From the NCBI GenBank assembly GCA_010279815.1, contig QEOQ01000590.1, positions 551,149-615,148 of the forward strand: a DNA stretch of 64,000 nucleotides. The letters are read 5' to 3'. Within the stretch, counting starts at the first letter, position 1, and every line of letters begins with the position of its first letter. Both the position numbers and the translations under genes were made by a program. The notes under the pieces are model-generated. The model saw nothing but the letters and a program-made list of their open reading frames with translations. It made no database searches and had not been told where the DNA came from. Positions 25,431-37,883 of the stretch are shown here, in pieces. This DNA comes from Brachionus plicatilis (lineage: Eukaryota > Rotifera > Eurotatoria > Ploima > Brachionidae).

Positions 25431-25505
25431 CAAAGAAAAGGAGAGTGAAAATCTAAATTTCAAGTCATAGTTAAATTTGGAGAAAAAAAAATTTGATCAT
25501 AAATT
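25345..25505 (+). repeat. Segment duplicated from / to 20215-20355
   Basis: Blocks shared in the same order with 20215-20355: a CAAGT-CTTT-CATCATCATGCAAT block, then after a variable gap AATTTCAAGTCAT, then TTTGGA-AAAA-TTTTGAT-like sequence. The copies differ by many small changes. They lie on either side of the SoxB gene. Confidence 0.5.
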
Positions 25506-28500
25506 TTTCGATTTAAAAAAATTAAAATCGACAAAAACAAAAAAGCTACTACACTTAATGCTATTTGCCACTTTTTTTTTTTATTTAATGCTGCACTGAT
25601 TTTGACAAGATAAGCAAAATGAACAAAATTATATGCCATCAGCTTGTGTAAAAATCACATTCTGAATATAAATACTGTGGAATGGAAAATGTATGTGTGT
25701 TTATTTATTGAATGCCAAACTGAAATATTGGGCTGGACCGTATCAACGCTCCAATTAACTAACTTGAATCCGCCACACACTCACACACATAGGCATTCAG
25801 CAATCCCAATTAAGAAATTATTTGATTGGCTTACTGCTAAATCAAAGTGCTTTATTCATTTAGCTTGCAAAACTGTCTCTACGCTCATTGGCTCGAGCGC
25901 TCACTCTTAATTATTCACGTCGCTAAATTAGCTTATAACCAATTAAATCTCGGCTTGAACAAAATCATGAAAGCATCGGCAGCCCAATCCTTTTTCAGAT
26001 TGGTTGCACAACAATCAATCGATCTATCTTTGTCATCCAGCATTTTCATCTATTTATCTTAAATAATCTTAAGTAACTAATTTATGCCTTGCTGCACTCC
26101 ATCAGTCTTATAAACAACACCAGCAAATTCCTGCAAGAATTTACTGGTGTCTGTGTCAACACACACACACATCTAAATATTCATGAGCTTGAAAACATAG
26201 CTCAAAAATGTGATAAATATTTGATACCAAGAGAGAAAGAAGGTGGACAAAAATTTGAACATTTTTGCTCAGCACACAGGTCCCCCCGTTTGCATCAAAA
26301 TTCTAATTTAATCTTGCCACACTGCATTTTGATCACGAACACGGCAGCGAGATTCGTGGCCGGCTAAATGTCGCCCAGCTAAAATCAAGTTTAAAGTGTG
26401 ACATTTAATTTAATCCGATTTGGATTTAGAGCACACATTAAAGGGTCAAGTGAGTGCTAATTAGCGCGTCATAGTCGACGTCTACCCCCAAAGTTTCGAA
26501 TTCGAATGGAACTCAACGCATGTTTGATGTGGCCGCGCTCTCTCTTAAATCACATTCATTAAGGTGTATTGTGCAGTGTTCATGCTGTGCGAGATGCTTA
26601 TTTTTTTATTTTTTATTTTAGCCACAGAAAATGATTTTAAACTTGGTGATTGTTGATATTTTTTAATAGCACAATATTGATCAATGAAATCAATGTGAAT
26701 CGATCAATTGCATAAGCGATAAGCATCTAATTTACACATACAGAAATATTCTATGCCAACACACACACTAAGCGATGCAATGGGAGCCATCGACAAAGGG
26801 AGAGAAATATTGAAAATATTTTATCTTGATCGTTTGCTAAATTCCAAATTATCTGATCTATTTTAGAGAGAGAGAAAATTAGACAGCAGAACTAATCGAA
26901 ATAAATTCATAGTTAACTTTCAACAATCGAAAAAAAAAAAAAATTTTTTTTAAAATTTTTCTTTTTTCTAATTTAATAAAAGTTATCATTAATCATTTTG
27001 TTTCTTTTTTTTCTCCATGCCTATTTGAAATGAAAAAAGAAAAGATCTTAGCAAATTATAGATGCTAGATGATGATATGAGTGACAAGGTGCTTTTGACG
27101 ACAAATTACAAAAAAAAAAAAAAAAGTGTGTAGAAACCGACCGGTTTAGTTTCCTATAGTTAATTAAATTACGACTTGACAGCGTTGCACATTTGCGTGC
27201 TCTATTAAAATTTCAGGGCTCTCTGCATTAGTGTCGCCCCACGACTCTTTCCTTATCATGATTTGTGTTACGAACAAGAAGAGAAGAGAAGAGAAAAAAA
27301 ACGAAGAAAAAACACCACCAAAATCCAGAATTGCTGAAACAAAAACATTTTCCTTTAGAATATTAAACAAAAACAAGATTTTAAATTTAAATTTCAACAC
27401 CGACTAAATAAGTAAGGCCTATAATCAAAGCATGACTCGCAGCTCTTAGCTTTAAATTTAAATATTAAAATAAAGTGTTAGTTTTTTTTTTTCTCCTTAT
27501 TCATTGGAGATACTATATCCAAAGGTAATAGCATAATTATAACTCGATTCTAACTTGTTCATGCTTTGCAGCTACTGTTAGTCTTATTGTCGAAGTTAAT
27601 TGAATTCTAGCAACGACAACAACAAAAATGACTTTAAAAAGTTCTTCGGGGTGATCTATTGAACACAATGAAAATAAAGAATAAATCAATTGTTCTCAGC
27701 CTCCTTTTTTGATTGTGCTCGGGCCTACTCTAAGCAGCCAAAGGCCTCCAGCCAAACGCTGCTACTAATTGAAATTGAGGCAAACTATTTGAAAGTGATT
27801 TTTTTTTTCACTTCTTCTGGAATGAAAGTGTTGTGATTGTGTTCGGGTTCATGTGACTGGCAAGCATCCAGGCACCTAATTTCCATCCTAGTTAGCTAAT
27901 CTATGTGCATTTCTAGTTAATTAAAATTCAAAAGAGAGAATTTTAATCAGGCTGAATTTTCTGTCGGAAGCAAACACGGCTTCCTGGTTATACAATTTAA
28001 ATTAATAGCTATATTAGCTAGACCCCGCACTGAACAATGTGAGTGTGTGTGCTAGAATATTTTGGATTTAAAATACAGCTGGGGCCATTCGGTGTGCTTG
28101 TTTACCGTTTAAATATTTAAATTATTTTAATTATTCAAAAAGAGAGAGACAAAGAAAATAGAAAAAGGTATGATGAATGGAGAGGCAACACACCAAATGA
28201 GAAAAAGAGATATTTGTGCGGAAATGAGACGAGGAACAAAAAGAATTTAGATGCTAAACTAAAGTTTTTTTTTTTTTTCTCTATTTTTTTTTGTTTGACC
28301 AAATGCGGATATTTGTGTTGGATTGAAATGGAATGATAGTTTTTTTTTTTTTGTTTTTTGTTCCTTGCCACACTTATTCTCTCGTTTATTTTTTCAAGCT
28401 CTAATCCAAACAAATCCAATTGAATTAAAATTAATTGTTTAGAAATTTGTTTGCAAAATACCTCTCTCTCTCTTTTACTGTGTCTCTCTTATCTATTTGC

Positions 28501-28847
28501 CAACGATTACCAAAACGAACAAAGAACTACTACATCATTTGGCTTTAGACTAAGATATTTGTTCGAACTTGAAAATTTAAACTACTCTAAAAAACTACAA
28601 CAATAGAACAAACCGTCCGATTGACATTTTGTCAAAAAGAAAAAAATGCTCACATTTCTTTGCATAGGGCTTCGCAAGCAAACTAGAGCTCCTAGAACGA
28701 TTGTTTGCACGACTAAATCGAGCAGTCCTTGAACCCGTTTAGTCGGCTTGAATCAACGCAAACAATCTTTATCTCTCTATCCTCCATTGTCTGATTTAAC
28801 AAATCAATAGATTGAGCAAAAAATAAACATTAAAAAAATTCTTTTTA

Positions 28848-28871
28848 GTACTTCTTGAATTCAAGAAGTAC
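28848..28871. repeat. Perfect 24-bp palindrome
   Basis: GTACTTCTTGAA is followed directly by its exact reverse complement with no spacer. Confidence 0.9.
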
Positions 28872-31800
28872 AAGCGAACAAAAAGACTATTGATAGCAAG
28901 AAAATAGACCCACACCTAAAGTGCACAAAATTTACGCAAGACCAATAGTCTATTATTTTATTTTATTTTTTTCAAATTATTCTCCATTAGGAGAAGTAAA
29001 ATAAAAATAAAAAGAAAATAAAATTACATACAGATAAAAAGTAGAAAAAGATTTTTCATTCTTATTTCTTTCTTATTCGAACTGTAAATACCTGGCCAAT
29101 TTTTGTAATCAATTTTATTCTCTTTTTTGTAACTAAATTTTAAATTTTAACAAATGAACTAGAACATTTTTTTTTATCATTTTTTCGATAGCAATAGGGT
29201 TTAAACGAAGGCAAAAGCCATTCGGACAAACCCAGGAGTAACCCAAAATTATATTTTTAATAAAAATAAAATAGAAAAAGATACAGTTATTGATAAAACC
29301 TCATCTATTGTGGTATAGAAAATTGTAATATCAGTAAAACCGAGAGAAAAAACATTCAAACAATGGAAAGTCTAATGATAAAACAGATGCTTTTGTTGGG
29401 CAAAAGATCCAAGACGACAAACCTACTATATGCACTCAACTTAGAACCCAATTGACTCGAAAAATAAGCAAAACTAAACTAAAATTTACCAAGAGATTCC
29501 CTGAAAATTAATTTAGATCTAAACTACTCAAAAACAATGAAAAAAAAGTTAATCGATCCAATAAATTCATTAAAAAACTAAAAGACATATTAGGATCGTG
29601 CGAGTTATTGAATAAAGAAAAAATAGGCAAACAAAATTAGAGAAATCAAGCTTGAAGATAGAAAAAAATAGTCAGAATGCATTTTGTGAATAGAATAACA
29701 GGATTTAAAAAATTGAAAAAAAAAAAAGAAGAAAAAGTCGATTATTTCTCTGCCATTATTCAGTTATTTGCTGAGTGAATTAAATTTCCCCATGGGCTCC
29801 AATCGCAACAATGAAGCTATTGATAAGATAGAATAGAAAAAAAATAATTTCTTTTTTTTTTCCTCCAAATTTTTTCTCTTCTTTAATTAAACTAAAACAT
29901 ACAATTAGTGTTATTAGAAATAAATGAGAATGAATGCCTTTTGACAAATCACATTGAAGCCCGTGAACGTTATAAACCAATCGATTAGCTGCAAATCGAT
30001 TGGCAATAAATAAAAAATGAGTCCAGATATGCTCAGATAAACACTTGATTAGAGCGTTTATCTCGAGCCGACTCTAACTAATTGCACTCGATGCAAACAA
30101 AACTTATCGAGACAAAATGTCACAGGAACTGCTACATACTTTACAACAAACAACACAATGCATTTATCTTTCATTTTTCTTATCTTAATTAGACTTTAAT
30201 CTAAAAACTATTTCCAATAAGTGCCACAGCAACAACAACAAAAAAAAGGTGTTTAATTTCGTCGCACACAAACAGTGGGAGACCTACTTTTAAATCAGGC
30301 CTATTCAATGATTAATGTGCTTAGTGCTACTTGAACAAAGAAAAAAAAAACTAGAAAAAAAAACTGAAATTCTCTAATTATTATTTAAGTAGGATTGAAC
30401 ATTGAGATGGAACGAGAATTATTAAATTTTAATAAACCTTAGACACAAAGAGAGAGAAAAATTAAAAATTCGAATTTGATGATTATGACAAGAAAAATAT
30501 GTGCTAAAATTCCATTTAAAAAAAAGAGAAAAACTTGAAAAATGTCATTTTCTTATCAATTTTCCCTGCTCTTCACTCAAAATTAGCCTAAATACCTATA
30601 ATTATCACCAATCTACATGAGGTATAAAAACCTATTTAGAGTGTATAGAATTTCAAGTTGAAGCAATTAGCTAACCGAGCAAATCGATACTCGGATTAGC
30701 AGCCACAGTGAATGTGTACAACAACACTCTTACGTGTAGTAAATAGCCCCACAATTCCATGTAATCCTCGTGTATTCGATTACTGGCTTCTTAAATCCGC
30801 ATAAGTCTCTAATCCTTGCGGATAATAATCAGCTCAAAACAAACAGTAGTCATACTACTAAAATAAGAAAAAGAAAAAAAAAGTAGTGCTATGAATATTC
30901 AAGTGGAATAGCTTGTTTTTCAAATCTTGAAAACTTTTTCATGCTTATGAATATTTAAAACAGTCTCGATTGGAATTTAATTTATTCTTGAGCAAAATGA
31001 AGAGAGAGAAGAGAAGAACGCTTAAGTGTAACTTATGATGCCAACAACTATGTGTCATAAGTCCACTTGTAATTTTTGTTGTGCTCAGATCGCAAAGTAT
31101 GTGTCCTGAAAATTGGCTAATTTGACAAGGAAGCAATTTTTTGTGCCAATATTGCCCACGAAATCAAGTGCAAATAAATTTTTCAAATTGAACAATTCTC
31201 TCAAACAACAAAAAATAACAAGCACAGTTCTAATGTCTTGGTTGTTTAGCGGCAACTAAGACACTCATCCGCTCTAACTTAACTTGAACAATTTTTTTTC
31301 TCTCCTCTTTTTTTTGTCCCCAGCTCTAAAATTGCGGATATGAAAAATTAACTCAAGTCACTTAACAACAACAAAAAATTTCAACACACCGAATACCGGA
31401 ATTTAATTATAGACTTGGAAGAAAAATTTAGCAACAACAAAAAAAATTAAAAAATAAAATATTTTAATTGAATCCATTGAATTGAAAAACTTGAGGCCAT
31501 TGACATCTAAAGATCGTCATCTGGTATGCTGCTTACAAGAACTAAATCCGTACACTATTCACATATTTCTTAGAGGCATTAGACGAAGAAAACAACACCA
31601 GTTGCATAACTCACCAAAACTAACTCTTTTTACCACAGCCAACTTAACAGATTATATTTCATGTTATGGACTTGTAATCGGATTAAAGTATGCTCATTGG
31701 AGCAGTAGCATGGAAAGCATTGCTGACACAAAATCAGGTGAGCTAATACTATAGTTTCAAATAGTCTACTAATCAAATACCTATTTATTTAATCTCTCTT

Positions 31801-32560
31801 TATCGCATAAATTACGCTCAAGTGCTTTGTGAAACTTTTTTTTTTTTTTTTTCATTTTTGTCCTATCACTCATTTTTGTTCGGGTTATACCTGTAACCAC
31901 AAGAAATTTACAATGCAAGTTCGATAATTACAAGTCAAATGAGCGTTTTAGACGACGAGCAGAATGTCCCCGAGACAACTTTGCACACAAAGCATTAATT
32001 TGCTAATCTGAACATAATCTTATTTATTATTTAGAAAAATTAAGTTGACTAGATCGCTCATGGCACTGCTATCATACAAACCTCATCTAAAAAGCTTGTA
32101 TGCTTTAACGTTCATGTAAGCACCTATATATCTTGGTCTAAGATCTACAGATTATTTTTTTTTTCTCATTTTTTTGTTACTAAATCTTATCTAACTATAA
32201 ATTCCAACTTAAATTGCTGATTGTGATGACATGCAGTCTAGTTGGTTGGGTGTCCACATGCCACAGCACTCAACGACAACAACAAAAAGCATTTACAGAT
32301 TGTATGGTATGCGCGAGCAGATGGTGAAAGTGTGGAATTGTCCAGGCCCTATTGAGCACTACACAACTGGCTGGCTGGTCCAATTTAATGACATAGTAGA
32401 TAAGTGACTATTTAAGCATCACTAATGGGCAGTAATAAATTGAGGCTAATTTTTAAATGTAAATTTTCAGCTCATCGATTTCCGACAGGGCACGGTATAA
32501 TTACAGAGTATGATAAACTCAAAATTTTGAGTATTTACTGGTTTTGACAGTTGGTTGTAT

Positions 32561-32576
32561 AATTAGGCGCCTAATT
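32561..32576. promoter_or_regulatory. 16-bp palindrome with paired TAAT cores
   Basis: AATTAGGCGCCTAATT is a perfect palindrome that places two homeodomain-type TAAT cores back to back. It lies in the SoxB upstream region, just before a CGCGACTCGC patch. A binding role is only a possibility. Confidence 0.3.
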
Positions 32577-33024
32577 GTTCGCGACTCGCACAAATTAGCA
32601 CACAGAAAAACATCTCCTATTTGCTCGCAAATAATACGGCTATCGATTTTGCCTAAGCACTTAATCTTTCTAAATCAAATTTTACCACACTATCATCAAT
32701 CAATGAAAAGATAAATCACCATCAAAAATCAAAAAATTAGACTTTAATTACTTTGGTCGAGTTTAGAAATAAAAAGAGGCAAAAAAAATCCCAAGTCAAA
32801 TATTTAAAGATCATGATTTTTTCTTAATGACGAGTGTTCGAGCCTTTCTTTTGGATTAAGTGCCAAACAAGGTGTTAAAGGTACGCATCATTGTCTTGCT
32901 ATTTGACAAAAATATTAGCACAATAATAAGCTCATCTAAAAATATCGGTGCTCAATTTCCTGAAACCAATATTGACTCGGCCAGAAACAAACATAAAGTT
33001 GGGTAGAAACAAAAATGTACTCAC

Positions 33025-33160
33025 TATTTGGTGGCGCTGACGAACGACTGCATCTTGGGCACTTGACACGATCGGTTGCGCGGCCGATTTGAACTGAGTC
33101 GGCTTGAAAAATGTTGAATCATTTAGATATTGTGCGTGTGTGGATAAATGCAAAAGGTTT
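33025..33160 (-). other. Candidate 5' noncoding first exon of SoxB
   Basis: A locally GC-rich minus-strand segment (CGGCCGCGCAACCGATCG region) ends with a consensus donor (GTGAGTAC at 33017-33024) and is preceded by a TATA box. The only strong acceptor near the next minus-strand gene start is TTTTAAG at 25021-25026, 88 nt before the SoxB ATG. Joining them implies an intron of about 8 kb. No protein is supported in this exon. Transcript data would be decisive. Confidence 0.4.
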
Positions 33161-33188
33161 TCGAAAAGAAATTACTTTGTCTGAGCTT

Positions 33189-33196
33189 TATTTATA
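33189..33196 (-). promoter_or_regulatory. TATA box for the candidate SoxB first exon
   Basis: The minus strand reads TATAAATAAAGCTCAG. TATAAATA lies about 30 nt before the GC-rich exon candidate, the usual distance to a start site near 33160. Such words are common by chance in A/T-rich DNA, so the weight comes from its position. Confidence 0.35.
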
Positions 33197-34727
33197 CTCT
33201 AAAATGAAAAAAATAAAAATTTAAATTTTTGTTATTTCTTTGTTATTTTAATTTCTTTTCCCTTTGTAAAAAAAAATAGAAATATTATTGATATTTCAAA
33301 ATATATAAAGAAAAGAGTTGAGTTATTGTTAATGTTTTGTGTTTTGAAATAAATAAAAAAAAATTCAAATAATATTGTCTTTTTAATAAATTTTAATTAT
33401 TAAGATTGCTTTTGTTTGAAAATTTGAAAGAAAATTCAATTCAAAATAGAAAGAAAAATAGGAATGAAAGAGCGAAACAAATCGAGTTCTATTGTAACGG
33501 TATATGGGGATCCTTGAATCGCTTGACAAATGAGAATAATAGTTAAACGATGTCTAATTGTTTCGTCGTTTGTTACACACAAATAGCATCTTTTGAGCCA
33601 CTTTTGTGATGAATTAGTGGAAAAGAAAAACAAAGCAAATTCAGAAAAAAAAGAAATAATAAGAGAATAAAAAAAAGCAAAGAACAATTCAAGTTGAAGC
33701 TTTTTTATTTTATTTTAATTTTAAAAAATAAATATGAAAAGAATTCATTGATTTTTTTATTTATTATTTTGAAATGCTTCGTATTGTTTAATTAAAATTA
33801 AAAAAAAATAGAAAAAATACTTGTTCATTTTCTTCGTAGGTTTATGGCTACCCTTTATTTTAAATGATAGAAAACTCTAGCTTTGTTTGATAAATATTTT
33901 AATCTTTTTAGTTTTCTGAAAACTTTCATTTGGAATTTAAAATTCAAATTTCAAAAATGAATGAAAAGATTGTTGTTCAAAAATTTTGTGTTGTCATCTG
34001 TGATACTCATCAAGGTAATGGAACTAGATCATAGATATTTGAGACATTAAAGGAATTTTTCAAAAGATTTCAACAAATCAATCATCATTTTTCTTCAAGA
34101 CAAATCAAGATAGAAATATGTGTCAGTTTTATTTCAAAATAAAAAAAAAATCAAAAAAATTGTTTGTTTTTCTTTTTCTTTAATTTTAGATTTTAGTCAT
34201 CTCAAAACTTGATTTTAGAAGAATTTGAATACTGCAAAGTGCTTAGACAGAAACCGGCCAAATTGCAGCAATAAGTTTCATCTGTCTAATCCGGATTTTG
34301 GAGCATATTTTGACTAAGAAAACACTTATCAATTAACTCCTGGCTATCAAGTAAATAGTCTACTATAAAAATCAAATATTAACAAAATTTATTAACCTCT
34401 ATTTACAAGGTAAATACTCAAATTTTTGTGTTTGCATTTTTATTTGTTAAAGCGATCTGTGTACATTTTAAATCTAAAATGTTTACCTTTGATACTATTT
34501 AAGTTATTAGTCGAGTACATACAATTGGTTTGAACGGAAACTCGAATGAATAGATAGCAAAATTCCAAAATCTTATTTTATGCTGGGCAAATATTTAAAT
34601 TGATGCTGCTGGTTACCAAAATACCAAAATTAAAAAACAGGTGCACGCCAAAATAAAAATTAAAATTGAGACAGAATATTTTTTATTTGAAATTTAAAAT
34701 ATTAATAAAAAATTTGAACAACAAAAT

Positions 34728-36040
34728 TTAATAACTATCTTCTGAATCTCTTCTGGACGATCTGTATTTAATTGGATTATAGAAATAGGATAAAGAGCAA
34801 ACACAACTCGATGCTGCTGCCGCATACAAAGCTGCAAATGAATGCGGTTTATTTGCGGGAATTTTGTCTTCAACTTTATTGATCACTAAATAAAAAAAAT
34901 ATATTAATTAGTCTTAGATTAAAGCTCTGATAAACATTTGTGGTTTTTCCCGTAAAGTAATGTTCTAAAGTTCTTAGTTTAATAGAACTTCAAAAAAAAA
35001 CTATTTAAGTGACTAAATTAAGGTAACAAAAGCCTCCAACTGTGTTTTAATTTAATTTTTGAATTCCTGCTGTTTTATTGATTTATTAAAAAATTTGTTT
35101 CCGTCTTTTGATCCAAATAGTCAATAAACTCTTACAAAAAAAAATTACATGCTACTGTATTTTGAGGAATTTTCGGAATTTTACAGAAATTTAATATTAA
35201 ATTCAATTGAATAAAAAATCAGGTCACTTCATTCCTTGAAGTAATCAATGATATCAACCGAAAAAAAATCTACTTACATCTCTTTCGAATTTCATTAGCA
35301 TAGACAGTGGCATATACAAGTATAATAATTGAAATCAAAAATACTTGAAAAACAATTTAACGCTATTTTAAATTTAATTGAAAATTACCATTTATCATCA
35401 TCATAAATCCGAGTGTTTTCTGAACTAATGGCTTGGTCATACTTGCCAAAGACGCAAAAAAAGTTATTAAGAAAGTTGATATCATAGTCAAGTAAGAAAT
35501 GACAGTGATAGCCACTACCAGGTTTACTACTTAAAAAAAAAGTTTTACAATTAGTATCAGTTTAAATAAAAAAATTCAAAAAGTTTGATATTTTCTAGAT
35601 TTTATGCACAGCTGACAAAAAGAAATTCCAGTCTGAAATCATAATTAAAAAATAAAAGATGATTGAAAATTTTTAACTAATTAAAATCAATAAAATTTAG
35701 AAAGCTTCCTTTAGAAATTATTGAATTCTTGATATTAAATTTGATTGATATCAGGAATTTCGATAAGAGCCGAGTAATATCCTGAATTTAAAAACAATTC
35801 AAAAATACCTTTAAAAAATACTATCGTATCGATTTGAATTTTAAAAAAAGTACTCCCGAAACAAGCAAAATACGATTTTGTAAACGAAAAGCTTGAACAA
35901 TTCTTTTCAATATAGTCTTGGAGACAGCTCATCTGGCTGTCAAAAAACAATGTTGATTTTAGTATACCTAATCCTTCGAATACAGAAGTTGCAATCAGTG
36001 ATGTATAGGAAACATAAGTTATCACTTCACTCAGACCCAT
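34728..36040 (-). CDS. Four-transmembrane protein, claudin/PMP22-like, copy A
   Basis: Four minus-strand exons: 35809-36040, 35389-35529, 35278-35343, 34728-34885; 198 aa. All introns are phase 1. There are four hydrophobic segments: residues about 5-25 (ITYVSYTSLIATSVFEG), 78-105 (VNLVVAITVISYLTMISTFL), 118-142 (FMMMINVFLISIIILVYATV), and 158-178 (SFAALYAAAASSCVCSLSYF). The first loop carries several Cys (MSCLQDYIEKNCSS and YFACF) and is the likely extracellular loop. The layout fits the claudin/PMP22/EMP superfamily, but no exact W-GLW-C-C signature is seen, so the family call is tentative. It is the most diverged of three tandem paralogues, and its third exon is exactly 66 nt as in the other two. 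Confidence 0.75.
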
Positions 36041-36275
36041 TTTTGATTGAAAAAAAATTTAATCACAGAGTTGTAATTTAAATTGATAGAAATAAAAAAA
36101 AATTAAAAATATAAAAAAAGTTTATTAATTAATCTCAACAAAAAAAACAACAAATATCTCTATTAACTACCATATTTTCAAATGAAACGATTCTATTGTC
36201 GTTGGCAAAAAATATTTTGTTGGTTCAACTTTGGCACAAATTTACACCATTTACATAACGATTAATTTATTTCTC

Positions 36276-37031
36276 TTAGTCATCATATGATTTGGAACTA
36301 TTGCAACAGAATAAAATGGTAGTGAGCAAATATCCGGTGCAAGCAGCATAAAGTAACCAATATGACCATGAATACAAGATTGGTGACTTATGATCGGCTT
36401 AAAAAAAATAAAAAATTTATGCCAACTTTTAAATCATTTTACTCACGAGTTATTTTGGCTTCTTTGGCATAAAAAAATGTATACACGATGATGATTGACA
36501 CCAAAATCAAAGCTAAAATAAAAAAGGGAATACAATTTTGATAAAAATTTTTAGAATTTTTTTATTTTACTGTTCAAAGTTGTAAGGACTCCGAGAAAAA
36601 GATTAAGTGATTTAGTCTTAAATCTTTCCACAAGACTGATCAAAAAAAATATTCCAATCAAGCCAATGATTCCTACCGATGCCAACGAAAAAACAACACA
36701 TAGTTGAAGAGGAACTTTGATATAAAATTTAGCAAAACAAGTTAAAAATATAAAAAAATTTACTTGTATCATTCTTGAATAGATCACTATTCCACCAGTA
36801 GCAGTTTGTAAAAGTTTTGACCGAGCCATCAAGCGCCTTGGACATAAATGAACCAACAGCATTGATCGAATTCTGAAAATAAGCCAGCCCACCGCATCGC
36901 TGGAAAATTCCGTCATGAAGACCAGGAGCGTACCTATTGACCACCATATAACTAGTCAGAAAAGATATGGCTTGAGCTCCTATTGATGCTAATAGGAATA
37001 TAAATGTCAAAGACGTAACTATACAGCTCAT
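36276..37031 (-). CDS. Four-transmembrane protein, claudin/PMP22-like, copy B
   Basis: Minus-strand exons: 36764-37031, 36571-36714, 36447-36512, 36276-36397; 199 aa, all introns phase 1. Hydrophobic segments: SLTFIFLLASIGAQAISFL, LCVVFSLASVGIIGLIGIFF, LILVSIIIVYTFFYA, and YSWSYWLLYAACTGYLLTTI. The first loop holds GLHDGIFQRCGG and later TNCYWWNSD, reminiscent of the claudin Gly-Leu-x-x-Cys...Cys loop. Copy C has the matching SLHEGIFQRC and FKCLWW, which shows recent common origin. Function (junction protein, channel regulator or other) cannot be told from sequence. Confidence 0.8.
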
Positions 37032-37161
37032 TTTAAAGAGTTTTAAATTCTAAAAGTGATTTTTTTTTCTAAAAGCAAAAATGGATATAAAATAAAAATA
37101 TTGAATAGTTACAACTTTATTTAAAAAAAAAAAATTTTAGGGTTAGTAAAATTTGGGTCAA

Positions 37162-37883
37162 TTATTTGAAGCCTCTTAGTGGATTGTACATCAAGAATAC
37201 CAATGCAAGAATATTTGTTGCTAGGGCTCCGAATAGTGTGTAATACGACCACGAAAATACTAGAGTGGTTGATACTCCGGCTTTTTTAAAAAACCAGTTA
37301 GTTTAAAATGAACTTTTAAACAAGTTTAAGAAAAATTTTACGAATGACTTTGGTATCCCCGGCATAGACAAAGCTATACACAATCAAAATGATGAGCAAA
37401 ATAATTGCTTAAATTCAAATGTTTATCTAGTATTTAATTTTGAATTAACAATTTTACCATTTGCTATCAGAGCAATGCTCATAGAGGGTTTGTAATTTGT
37501 TCCTCTAAGCTCTGTTAGATAGCCACTGACCACGCCGAACAGCAGGGTCAGTCCGATTAAAAACATGGAAATAAATGCCAGGACTGTCACCAATTGTAAA
37601 GGAGCTTAAACGAAAATTAATTTCTGGTAAATTACCATTCAGGATTTTATGTGAACTAACTCCGATCAGTGTTAAATGTATCGGCGCTCCACCATAGGCA
37701 CTTGAATGTGTACGGATCCTGACTAACGGGATACACACACCGTTGGAAAATGCCTTCATGCAAGGAAGTAAAATTTCGACTGTCAATCATGTGACTGCTT
37801 AGAAATGAAATTAACTCAAAGACTAGAGTCAACTTCATCAATAAATAAGGAAGTATTGTCTCAAATGTTAACATTTTTCTCAA
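37162..37883 (-). CDS. Four-transmembrane protein, claudin/PMP22-like, copy C
   Basis: Minus-strand exons: 37661-37883, 37458-37605 (ends within one base), 37342-37407, 37162-37280; about 184 aa, all introns phase 1. The donor of exon 1 is GTTAGT. Hydrophobic segments: LLMKLTLVFELISFLSS, LQLVTVLAFISMFLIGLTLL, IILLIILIVYSFVYAG, and FSWSYYTLFGALATNILALV. The first loop has HEGIFQRC and FKCLWWSAD. After exon 1 it reads TPLQL, where copy B has IPLQL, and exon 4 starts PG...FSWSYY against copy B PD...YSWSYW. A second in-frame Met (MLTF) three codons in could be the start. Confidence 0.78.

Larger units (their letters stand above)
24933..34727. other. Gene-free SoxB upstream region (about 9.8 kb)
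   Basis: No protein gene is supported. The stretch from about 25.6 to 33.2 kb is less homopolymeric and more balanced than typical spacers here, with unique-looking blocks (about 25.7-26.6, 27.6-28.1, 30.6-30.85, 32.2-32.65 kb). This is as expected for a regulatory domain of a developmental gene, or for a long 5' UTR intron. It includes TG and GA microsatellites (25158-25174, 25381-25430), palindromes at 28848-28871 and 32561-32576, and a probable first exon and TATA box near 33.0-33.2 kb. From 33.2 to 34.7 kb the DNA is ordinary A/T-rich spacer. Confidence 0.5.

Noticed and set aside
31482..31754. 90-codon plus-strand frame upstream of SoxB
   Set aside because: No recognisable domain, no splice partners, and composition like the surrounding noncoding DNA.
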